Assembly (NCBI GenBank): GCA_002696885.1
Contig: NZSO01000055.1
Coordinates: 31,532-41,503 of the forward strand
Origin: Verrucomicrobiales bacterium
GTDB taxonomy: Bacteria; Verrucomicrobiota; Verrucomicrobiia; Verrucomicrobiales; DEV007
DNA: 9,972 nt
Direction: 5' to 3'
Shown: in pieces, positions 1 through 6,901 of the stretch
Position numbering within the stretch: the stretch's first letter is position 1
Layout: each line of letters begins with the position of its first letter
Translations under genes and position numbers: made by a program
Notes under the pieces: generated by a model
The model's input: only the letters and a program-made list of their open reading frames with translations
Database searches by the model: none
What the model was told of the DNA's origin: nothing

Positions 1-1589
1 GGGGTCTTAAGCTTACTCAAATCATTAACAAACTTATTATAGGTATTGATCTGGTCTTCACTGAAAATTTCATTCCCTCTATCTTGTATTAATTTTGCAA
101 TATCGAAGGTAGTAGTCTGTGAAACCGTAGCCTCCAAGCTAAGGTCGAAAAATTGACCTCCTCCTTTATTGTGAACATGGACCGATACAACATTGCGACC
201 CGTTTGAAGTGCTGATAAAGCTTTTTGATCTAATGGAACATCCACATATTTTGTGACAAATCCCTTAGTAGATGCAATTTCTTGTCCGTTAAGGTAAATT
301 TCCGCATCTTCATCATGGTAAACTTGCATTCTCAAAGCCTTTGGAATTGAGGTGAGTTGAAAACTTGTCTGTAACCAAATATCGGACGTGTTCCATGCCG
401 TTTTTCCTTCCTCGTTAGGTACAGACCCTCCAAAAGGAGCTATGCCCAGTTTCCACTTGGCTTCTTTGGCTCTAAATCCAACTGCTGACCAATCATCTGC
501 CGGTTTCTGAGTGGTATAAAACCACTTTTGCTCTCGCTTACGATGGTTGGCAACAAGAACAGGATCATCAATCGCAGATGATTCATCTTTTTGCTGTTCT
601 AAATTTTGGGTTGCATCCTTTTTTGCAAAACGAACTTTTGCAATTTTTTCGATCGCGGCTATTCGATTCGATAGATCTGTGATTCTATCCTGCCTAGCCT
701 TCTGTTGTTCTTCCCTTTTCTTGGGATCTCCAATCTGATTTAAATCAACGACCACGCCTCGACCTTTGTCGTTATTTGTGACACCATTAAAAAATGCCAT
801 AAAACTATAATAATCTTTCTGTTTAATTGGATCAATTTTATGATCATGACATCTAGCACAACCTACAGTCATACCAAGAAAGCCCTCAGTTGTGACTCTG
901 AGAATATCATCAAGAACATCATAACGAGCCTGAAGACGATCAACCGGCTCATCGTCCCATTGCATTAGTCTATAGAAACCAGTTGCAATCATTGCCTCGT
1001 GGTCTGAATCCTCTAATTCATCACCTGCGAGCTGCTCCATTATAAATCTGTTATATGGTTTATCGTCATTATAAGCATCAATGACCCAATCACGGTACCT
1101 CCAGATGTGAGGCTTATTAGAATCTCTTTCAAAACCATTGGATTCTGCATACCTAACAACATCCAACCAATGTCTTGCCCACTTTTCACCATACTGTGGA
1201 GTATCAAGTAGTTTGTTAACAAGTTTCTCCCAAGCATCCGGTGATTTGTCTAATACAAAACTGCTAACCTGTTCTGGGGTCGGAGCTATACCCGTAATAT
1301 TTAGGTAAGCTCGACGCGCCAACTCTTCTTTGCTAGCGGATGGGTTTGGCTCTAGCCCGTTATCCTTTAACTTCGAAAAAATGAATGCATCGATTGGATT
1401 TTTGGCCCATTGAGGATCGCTAACGTTTGGAACTAAGGGAGCTTTGAGTGGTAAATGTGACCAATAGCTTTTTGTAAATTCGTTGATCTCAGTTGTTTTT
1501 TCCTCTGAGTTAACAACAGAAGTTGGTAAAATTGCTATCACCAAAAGCATCAAACTATATTGCAGGGAATAAAACTTCTTATACGTCAT
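1..1589 (-). CDS. Exported DUF1549 (PSD1-type) c-type cytochrome protein with jelly-roll insert, partial (C-terminus outside window)
   Basis: The reading frame is open from an ATG at 1589 to the window edge and gives 529 residues; a DUF1553 half is expected outside. Seen: a signal peptide (residues 1-28, hydrophobic core LMLLVIAIL). The DUF1549 region (about 60-265) has WAKNPIDAFI, a second block GIAPTPEQ, YGEKWARHWLDVVRYAES and WRYRDWVIDAYNDDKPYN. A CxxCH heme c site (C244, C247, H248) lies in the family motif CARCHDHKIDPI. A charged, probably coiled-coil stretch follows (about 290-335). Next is a beta-sandwich, galactose-binding-like domain (about 355-490) with W399, HDEDAEIYLNG and GGGQFFDLSL. 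Family members are exported PVC proteins of unknown enzymology, probably periplasmic electron transfer linked to glycan use. No strong Shine-Dalgarno sequence precedes the start; the signal peptide supports this ATG, although M13 is possible. It is transcribed divergently from the 1771-6136 operon. The family assignment is firm; the function is inferred. Confidence 0.93.
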   Translation of the reverse strand, partial: MTYKKFYSLQYSLMLLVIAILPTSVVNSEEKTTEINEFTKSYWSHLPLKAPLVPNVSDPQWAKNPIDAFIFSKLKDNGLEPNPSASKEELARRAYLNITGIAPTPEQVSSFVLDKSPDAWEKLVNKLLDTPQYGEKWARHWLDVVRYAESNGFERDSNKPHIWRYRDWVIDAYNDDKPYNRFIMEQLAGDELEDSDHEAMIATGFYRLMQWDDEPVDRLQARYDVLDDILRVTTEGFLGMTVGCARCHDHKIDPIKQKDYYSFMAFFNGVTNNDKGRGVVVDLNQIGDPKKREEQQKARQDRITDLSNRIAAIEKIAKVRFAKKDATQNLEQQKDESSAIDDPVLVANHRKREQKWFYTTQKPADDWSAVGFRAKEAKWKLGIAPFGGSVPNEEGKTAWNTSDIWLQTSFQLTSIPKALRMQVYHDEDAEIYLNGQEIASTKGFVTKYVDVPLDQKALSALQTGRNVVSVHVHNKGGGQFFDLSLEATVSQTTTFDIAKLIQDRGNEIFSEDQINTYNKFVNDLSKLKT

Positions 1590-1770
1590 CACTCTAATAT
1601 TAATAATATATTATAAATTGCCAGAATTGAACTTCCTATAATAGAGAAATATAACTTATTTTAAGGTAAATTTTAACAATTATTGTCAAAAAAGATAATT
1701 CAAATCTCATTGTAACGATGTTGATAAAAGAACAGACTCGTCATATCTAATAATAAAGCTAAAAACACTA
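1590..1770. promoter_or_regulatory. Divergent intergenic promoter region
   Basis: This AT-rich gap separates the minus-strand DUF1549 gene from the plus-strand operon, so it must hold start signals for both unless either is read through. For the minus strand, a perfect TATAAT lies at 1615-1610, but its -35 is poor. A perfect TTGACA at 1689-1684 (minus) has no good -10 at standard spacing. For the plus strand, TTGATA at 1721-1726 precedes TCTAAT at 1746-1751 with a long 19-base spacer. The closeness of the two sets suggests shared control, but no operator repeat is clear. The elements were picked by eye in AT-rich DNA, where chance matches are common. Confidence 0.4.
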
Positions 1771-2685
1771 ATGGTTTTGTATGGTATGAAAACGTCCAAA
1801 TTAATAGCATTTTTGACGCTATTATCACTTTTATTAAATTTCTCTGCGGCAACAATTGAAGCCAAAAACACTCTCTCCATCAAAAAAAACAATGATAATT
1901 TGGAGGTTTTTCTCAACGGAGTGTCTGAGCCCCTTATCATTCAAAATGCAAAAGATGGATTCAGGCCTTATCTTCATCCTATTAAAGGGCCGAATGGAAA
2001 TGGTGTTTTTACACAATATAGCCCAGGCCATCATAAGCACCAAACGGGTCTCTATTGGGGACTAACAAGGGTCAATGGTAGGGACTACTTTCATAATCCT
2101 AGCTCCAAATATTGGAGAAAAAAATCTTCAAACATTATTAATAATTCGGGGGATAACGTAGTATGGGAAACCATTTATGAAATGTTAAACAACGAAGGCG
2201 AGGCACTAATGACTGAAACCCAGTCATGGTCTATGAGCGTTTCAAAAAGAGGTGAAATCATTTTAGATTTGGTTTGGAAAGGATATGCCAACGAAAAAAT
2301 TACAGTATCAAAATATAACTACGGTGGTCTTTTTTTACGAATGCCTTGGAAACGAAATATCAAAGCAGAAACTATCAACTCAGAGGGTGATAAAAATCAG
2401 ACAGGAGAGGGCAAAAGCGCTAATTGGATTGATCTAGGTATGGAAATATCAGGCCTAGATGAATTGGGAAGAATCGTGATTTATGATCATCCATCGAATG
2501 ATGGATTTCCAAATCAATGGCGAATAGATGGCCAATTTGGTATTGGTCCCGCCAGCGCGCGTAGAGGTGATTGGGAGATCAAAAAAGGAGATCATAAAAT
2601 CTTTAAACATCGATTGATCGTGTACTCTGGAAAACATGATAAACCTCTTGTAAATCAACAGTGGAAAGAATGGATTAAGCGATGA
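1771..2685 (+). CDS. Exported DUF6807 (PmoA-like) family protein
   Basis: A 304-residue product, or 299 if it starts at the in-frame ATG at 1786. The later start is preferable because MKTSKLIAFLTLLSLLLNFSAATIEA then forms a clean signal peptide. Neither start has a clear Shine-Dalgarno sequence. Seen, numbered from 1771: YLHPIKGPNGNGV (about 67-79), a histidine-rich motif GHHKHQTGLYWG (86-97, H87/H88/H90), YGGLFLRMPWK (184-194) and VIYDHPSNDGFPNQW (236-250), followed by FGIGPASARR. These match the DUF6807 family in order, including the DHPHHRGL-like and DHPSNP-like blocks, and the length is normal. The family is often labelled 'methane oxygenase PmoA', but nothing here resembles a particulate methane monooxygenase membrane subunit; the sequence suggests a soluble beta-rich protein. 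It is the first gene of a three-gene operon, with 6 bases to the next. The histidines could bind metal or sugar (inference). Confidence 0.88.
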   Translation: MVLYGMKTSKLIAFLTLLSLLLNFSAATIEAKNTLSIKKNNDNLEVFLNGVSEPLIIQNAKDGFRPYLHPIKGPNGNGVFTQYSPGHHKHQTGLYWGLTRVNGRDYFHNPSSKYWRKKSSNIINNSGDNVVWETIYEMLNNEGEALMTETQSWSMSVSKRGEIILDLVWKGYANEKITVSKYNYGGLFLRMPWKRNIKAETINSEGDKNQTGEGKSANWIDLGMEISGLDELGRIVIYDHPSNDGFPNQWRIDGQFGIGPASARRGDWEIKKGDHKIFKHRLIVYSGKHDKPLVNQQWKEWIKR

Positions 2686-2691
2686 ACTTGT

Positions 2692-3861
2692 ATGAACATC
2701 TTTAGAAACATACTCTTTATAAGTTTTTTATCAGTTGGTTTCATAAGCGCGAATAACGATTCTATTCGAATACTAATAAAAACCGCACTGACTACTGAAA
2801 ACCCTGCAGTAAGGACGGCGTTACTGAAAGGCATGCTAAAAGGCCTTGAGGGTCAAAACGATGTTGATCCGCCAGAGGGCTGGTCGCTCCTAAGTGCTGA
2901 ACTTAAAAAAAGTGAAATTCCTGAACATCAATCACTGGCGAGACAAATAGGCCAAGTGTTCGGTGATGCTGATGCATCGACTAAAGCACTAGATATCTTA
3001 AAAAATCCAAAAGCCAAACTCTTAGATAAAAGAGACTCACTAAGGTCACTCATTGCACAAAAAAATGATGAGCTAGCAGATATACTTCCTACTTTGCTGG
3101 AAGAAGAAGAACTACAAATCGATGCTATTAGAGCCTACGGGATAATTCCTAAAGCCGAACCAAGTCAACTTTTCGAAAAATATGCATCCCTAAATAAAAG
3201 GGGGAAAGAGACTGTCATTGAGACATTATCAACCAGAGAGGATCTCGCCAAAACTTTACTAGATGCAATGAGGAAAAAAGTTATTTTGCCCAGAGAAATT
3301 CCTTCATACACAGCCCGTACATTAGTTCCAATTTTAGGGAAAGGGTTCACTGATTTGTACGGAGAATTAAAGTTCCAAAGCGAAACGAAGGCTAAACTAA
3401 TCGAAAAATATTCAGCTCTTTTAGATAGCCCAGAAGCTTCCACAGCTGATCCTGTTAAGGGTAGGGTATTATTTAGCAGTCTATGCGGAAACTGTCATCA
3501 AATGTATGGAGAAGGAGGAAAAATTGGACCTGATCTTACTGGTTCTAATCGTGCTAATCGTGATTACATTCTGTTAAATATTATCGATCCAAATTTTGAT
3601 GTACCAGATGGATATAAAATGGTAGTCTTCAAAACCAAAGATGAAAGAGTTTTGGCAGGCACAATTGCTGAAGAAGACGATCAAAAAGTGATTTTAAAAT
3701 TAGTTTCAGGAAATGAAATTATCTCAAAAACTAATATCAAAGAGCGAACAAAATTAGATATTTCTATGATGCCAGAGGGAATCCTAGATTATTTAAAGAA
3801 AGAGGACTTTTTCGCTTTGATTAAATATTTGCAAACGGAAGAACAAACCGAGAAACCATAA
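2692..3861 (+). CDS. Exported helical-repeat protein with C-terminal PVC-type heme-binding (TIGR02603-like) domain
   Basis: A 389-residue product. Seen: a signal peptide (1-20, MNIFRNILFISFLSVGFISA); an alpha-helical, HEAT-like region (about 25-245) with no cysteine; then a c-type heme domain (about 252-388). The heme site is C265-G-N-C268-H269, followed by GEGGKIGPDLTGSNR. NIIDPNFDVPDGY and a beta segment GTIAEEDDQKVILKL come next. ISMMPEGILDYL follows, where M359 or M360 is the likely distal heme ligand. This order matches the putative heme-binding domain of Pirellula/Verrucomicrobium proteins, which usually sits at the C-terminus of propeller dehydrogenases. Here it is a separate gene, one base before the dehydrogenase gene, so the product is probably its electron acceptor in the periplasm (inference). 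The gap to the upstream stop is 6 bases with no Shine-Dalgarno sequence, so translation is probably coupled. Confidence 0.9.
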   Translation: MNIFRNILFISFLSVGFISANNDSIRILIKTALTTENPAVRTALLKGMLKGLEGQNDVDPPEGWSLLSAELKKSEIPEHQSLARQIGQVFGDADASTKALDILKNPKAKLLDKRDSLRSLIAQKNDELADILPTLLEEEELQIDAIRAYGIIPKAEPSQLFEKYASLNKRGKETVIETLSTREDLAKTLLDAMRKKVILPREIPSYTARTLVPILGKGFTDLYGELKFQSETKAKLIEKYSALLDSPEASTADPVKGRVLFSSLCGNCHQMYGEGGKIGPDLTGSNRANRDYILLNIIDPNFDVPDGYKMVVFKTKDERVLAGTIAEEDDQKVILKLVSGNEIISKTNIKERTKLDISMMPEGILDYLKKEDFFALIKYLQTEEQTEKP

Positions 3862-3862
3862 G

Positions 3863-6136
3863 ATGAAAAAAAAGAACCTCCTAACTAGCTTACTACTTTT
3901 TGTATTGCTAATTAATTATGCACCTGCGCAAAAATCAGATCTTCTGACCATAGCCCTCAAAAAACGTCAACATCGTACAAGTAACGCACCTTTTCTAAAA
4001 CCTAAGGAGGCGGTTGCAAAAATGTCGATACCCGAAGGTTTTGACGTTTCAATCTATGCCGCCGAACCCGACATTGCTGAACCCATAGCTTTTTGTTTTG
4101 ATGATAGAGGTAGAATTTGGACTGTTGAAAATGGAAACTATGTAAACAGAAGATCTCACACAAAAGGAAATTCTACAAAGATTCAAATCCTAGAGGACAC
4201 CGATAGTGATGGTGTTTTTGACACTAAAAAACTTTTCACTGACGAACTTCCATTTTCTTCGGGCATCGCCACAGGTTTTGGTGGTGTCTATGTTGGAACT
4301 CCACCGAATTTATTATTTATTCCTGACAGTAACGGAGATGACAAACCGGATAATGAACCAGAAGTGCTACTAGACGGTTGGGGAATTCAAGACAGACATG
4401 AAACCTTAAATAGTTTTATTTGGGGTCCTGATGGATGGCTATATGGATGTCATGGCGTATTTACACAATCGTATGTTGGCAAACCTGGAACACCAAAAGA
4501 TCAAAGAAAATTTATTGATGGTGGAATTTGGCGGTACCATCCAGTCAAAAAAGAATTCGAAGTGTTTGCACACGGACTATCAAACCCATGGGGTTTTGAT
4601 TTTAATGATATGGGACAAGGTTTTGCCACATGTTGCGTGATACCTCACTTGTTCCATATCGTGCAGGGAGGCTATTTCACGAAACAAAGTAAACCTCACA
4701 AAAATCCCTATGTTTATAAACCAATAGAAACCATTCGAGATCATCATCATCTATCAGCCCATGGTGGTGCTAGGTTTTATCTCGCCGATACTTTTCCCCC
4801 ATCCTATCGAGATCAATTATTCATGTGTAACATTCATCAGCACGAAGTTCTAATTGATTTCATGGAACGAAATGGCTCTGGGTACATTGGACGACATGGT
4901 TCAGACTTTTTACCAATTAACGATCTTGCTTGGGTAGGCTTTAGTATTGAAATAGGTCCTGACGGAGGGGTTTACATCCTAGACTGGCACGACACTGACA
5001 TCTGTGGCAATGCCATTAATTTCCCTGATAGTGGGAGGATATATAGAATAATGCCAGAGAACGCCAAAAAGATAGAGCGGCCAAATCTCTCTAAACTATC
5101 AGACCTTGAACTCGCTGAAATGCAAAACCACTCCAACGACTGGTATGTTCGACAAGCACGCGTAATACTCCATCATCGCGCTACAGAAGGTAAACTTAAT
5201 AAAAAAGCTGTCCAAAATAGTCTTGGAAAATTATTTGAAACCGCAAAGCACCCTGGTAAAAAACTTAGAGCGCTTTGGGCCATGCACGTAACTGGTATAC
5301 TAGAGACAGAACAAAAATTATTACTTCTGAATCACGAAAATGAATATATCCGATCTTGGTCAATTCAACTTCTTTGTGAGGATGGAAAACCTAGTGAAAA
5401 TGCTTTAGCTGCTTTTAAGAAACTTGCCAAAGAAGATCCTTCTCCAGTAGTACGCCTCTATTTGGCTGCAGCAATGCAAAGAATTCAATATGATCAAAGG
5501 TGGCCAATTCTTGAGGAATTAGTGAAACATGAAAAAGATGTTAAAGACCATAACATTCCACGGATGTTGTGGTATGCCTTGGAACCAATGGTTCCAGATC
5601 ATTCCGAAAAAGCATTAACACTTGCGGTTACTGGTCAGATGCCACTCTTACAGGAACTCGTTCCGAGAAGAATGGCTGTAAAAAAATCAGTAAAAGTCAC
5701 AGGCCCAGATCCCTCATGGCAAAAACACATTCAAAAAATCGCACCTGGATTTAATGTAAGAAATGTGGGTGAAGGTGGCGTAAGACCAATAAAAAGTTTC
5801 CGCAATGAAATAGCCGTTCAAACTCATCCAAAGAACAAAGATATACCCTGTGAAATTTACCGAGACCTTGAAGTACCGACTGGTAAAAAGACATCCCTAA
5901 AAGTTAAAGCAAGTTACCATGCTCATGGTGACTGGCAAATTCGCGTAAAAGCTGATGGTAAAATTATCCACGATCAAATTGTTGGTAACAGTGCTGTCAA
6001 AAGCCAGTGGTTAGAACTGGACCTAGATTTGAGTTCCTATGCAGGCAAAAAAATTCCAATTGTTATTGAGAATAAGGCTAATGATTGGCGGAATGAATTT
6101 GGCTACTGGGGAGCAATAGAAGTCGTCAGCAAATGA
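3863..6136 (+). CDS. Exported PVC-type beta-propeller dehydrogenase-like protein (TIGR02604-like) with HEAT repeats and C-terminal jelly roll
   Basis: A 757-residue product. Seen: a signal peptide (1-22, core LLTSLLLFVLLINYA, ending APA-Q). A beta-propeller follows (about 50-400), beginning IPEGFDVSIYAAEPDIAEP. It contains two acidic, calcium-loop-like stretches: EDTDSDGVFD (111-120) and DSNGDDKPD (155-163). It also has RHETLNSFIWGPDGWLYGCHG, HGLSNPWGFDF, DHHHLSAHGGARFY (293-306), the family segment NIHQHEVLIDF, and GPDGGVYILDWHDTD. A HEAT-like helical region spans about 405-600. A C-terminal beta-sandwich (about 655-755) has HAHGDWQIRVKADG and NEFGYWGAIEV. The order of motifs matches the 'putative membrane-bound dehydrogenase' family of Pirellula/Verrucomicrobium. 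No CxxCH is present, so heme must come from another protein, most simply the gene one base upstream. Substrate and cofactor are unknown. Its 3' end overlaps the convergent gene by 11 bases. Confidence 0.92.
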   Translation: MKKKNLLTSLLLFVLLINYAPAQKSDLLTIALKKRQHRTSNAPFLKPKEAVAKMSIPEGFDVSIYAAEPDIAEPIAFCFDDRGRIWTVENGNYVNRRSHTKGNSTKIQILEDTDSDGVFDTKKLFTDELPFSSGIATGFGGVYVGTPPNLLFIPDSNGDDKPDNEPEVLLDGWGIQDRHETLNSFIWGPDGWLYGCHGVFTQSYVGKPGTPKDQRKFIDGGIWRYHPVKKEFEVFAHGLSNPWGFDFNDMGQGFATCCVIPHLFHIVQGGYFTKQSKPHKNPYVYKPIETIRDHHHLSAHGGARFYLADTFPPSYRDQLFMCNIHQHEVLIDFMERNGSGYIGRHGSDFLPINDLAWVGFSIEIGPDGGVYILDWHDTDICGNAINFPDSGRIYRIMPENAKKIERPNLSKLSDLELAEMQNHSNDWYVRQARVILHHRATEGKLNKKAVQNSLGKLFETAKHPGKKLRALWAMHVTGILETEQKLLLLNHENEYIRSWSIQLLCEDGKPSENALAAFKKLAKEDPSPVVRLYLAAAMQRIQYDQRWPILEELVKHEKDVKDHNIPRMLWYALEPMVPDHSEKALTLAVTGQMPLLQELVPRRMAVKKSVKVTGPDPSWQKHIQKIAPGFNVRNVGEGGVRPIKSFRNEIAVQTHPKNKDIPCEIYRDLEVPTGKKTSLKVKASYHAHGDWQIRVKADGKIIHDQIVGNSAVKSQWLELDLDLSSYAGKKIPIVIENKANDWRNEFGYWGAIEVVSK

Positions 6137-6857
6137 TTGGGACAAATTTTGATGCTATCATTATCTTTTTATCCCAATCGATTTTACTATTAAAATCCAC
6201 AGATTTTTGGAAGTCATCACTCTGATTATGAAGGATTTCCTTCATAATATTTTTAGAATCAGGACAATCATCCAACGTAAAACCATCCCAACTAATAGAT
6301 ATAGATTGGAAAGTTGAAATAATTTTTAAAAGGCCTTGGTCGGGTTTTTTTGCTTTATTTTTGCATTTAATAAAATCCTTTGACCAACGCTCTAGATAGT
6401 TCTGATCAGGGGCGCTCATTATCCAATTTACATGATTCTTATAAATTTGGAACCGTTCACTCTTCGGATTAAATCCATCACCTGAAAATTGATCAGCCAG
6501 TATCATAGAATGAATAATTTTCATTTCGGGATCAACGACTGCCAACTGATATGGATCTCGATTTAAACGGCTCCAAAAGCTATAAAATTTTTCAGCACCC
6601 ATCTCTTTTAAAGGTGAATCATTTGGTAAAAAATTCCATAATTCTAGTAAAAGTTGGTCCTCTGCTTTTTCTTTTTTTTCACATGCATCATTAAACTTAC
6701 TTAAGAATTTTTCCATCTTTGGATTATTCAAAAGATGTTCATGAGTAAATGAAAATGGCCATACACCATGTGACAATTCATGAGAACTCCCTGTCAGCTC
6801 GTTATGCAATTCACGGAGAGATTTTTTTTCAGCCTGCCAATCTTTTTTTATACCCAT
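6126..6857 (-). CDS. Hypothetical cytoplasmic protein, no family recognised
   Basis: A 243-residue product with no signal peptide or membrane segment, so it is probably cytoplasmic, unlike every other gene in the window. The sequence is rich in Lys, Asp, Ser and Trp and looks mostly helical. Visible short motifs are SSHELSHGVWPFSFTHEHLL (24-43), with several histidines, then FYSFWSRLNRDPYQLAVVDPE and NWIMSAPDQNYLERWSKDF. I recognise no catalytic signature and do not assign a function; the HELSH string is not a zinc-protease HExxH. It is the last gene of the minus cluster, 44 bases after the SGNH hydrolase stop. It has no Shine-Dalgarno sequence before the ATG at 6857. Its 3' end overlaps the plus-strand dehydrogenase gene by 11 bases. 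The length of the open frame and the protein-like composition support a real gene. Confidence 0.72.
   Translation of the reverse strand: MGIKKDWQAEKKSLRELHNELTGSSHELSHGVWPFSFTHEHLLNNPKMEKFLSKFNDACEKKEKAEDQLLLELWNFLPNDSPLKEMGAEKFYSFWSRLNRDPYQLAVVDPEMKIIHSMILADQFSGDGFNPKSERFQIYKNHVNWIMSAPDQNYLERWSKDFIKCKNKAKKPDQGLLKIISTFQSISISWDGFTLDDCPDSKNIMKEILHNQSDDFQKSVDFNSKIDWDKKIMIASKFVPIIC
6135..6179. terminator. Inverted repeat at convergent gene ends, possible terminator
   Basis: GATTGGGA (6135-6142) pairs perfectly with TCCCAATC (6172-6179). A single mismatch follows inward, then three A-T pairs (6144-6146 with 6168-6170), leaving a loop of about 21 bases. The stem begins in the stop codon of the plus-strand dehydrogenase gene and is followed by GATTTTAC, a weak T-run. 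The position suits termination of the plus operon. However, the loop is long, the T-run is short, and it also lies in the coding end of the opposite gene. An 8-base repeat with variable spacing can occur by chance. Confidence 0.3.
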
Positions 6858-6901
6858 TGGTGTATAAGTAATTACATATAAGCATTTATGAAAATTTCCG
6901 T

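Noticed and set aside
547..738. Plus-strand open frame of 63 codons inside the DUF1549 gene
   Set aside because: It lies opposite a frame with clear family motifs and itself shows only Ser/Phe/Cys-rich antisense-type sequence with no motif.
1040..1237. Minus-strand open frame of 65 codons
   Set aside because: It is a different frame of the DUF1549 gene, in the region that encodes YGEKWARHWLDVVRYAES in the true frame.
1590..1770. Small RNA or riboswitch in the divergent gap
   Set aside because: No stable stem or known aptamer-like pattern is visible; the stretch is simply AT-rich.
2485..2510. CCATCGAATGATGG hairpin
   Set aside because: It lies within the conserved DHPSNDGFP coding region of the DUF6807 gene; the codons explain it and it has no regulatory setting.
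1771..2685. Particulate methane monooxygenase subunit (pmoA)
   Set aside because: The 'PmoA' name attached to DUF6807 is historical. The protein has a signal peptide and a soluble beta-rich sequence, with no set of membrane helices.
3165..3443. Minus-strand open frame of 92 codons inside the heme protein gene
   Set aside because: It is antisense to a helical region with good coding character and has no recognisable domain or start signal.
6740..6790. Zinc-protease HExxH motif in the hypothetical protein (HELSH)
   Set aside because: The spacing gives H-E-L-S-H, which formally fits, but there is no following Glu/His ligand context, no export signal and no supporting family sequence, so a protease call is not justified.
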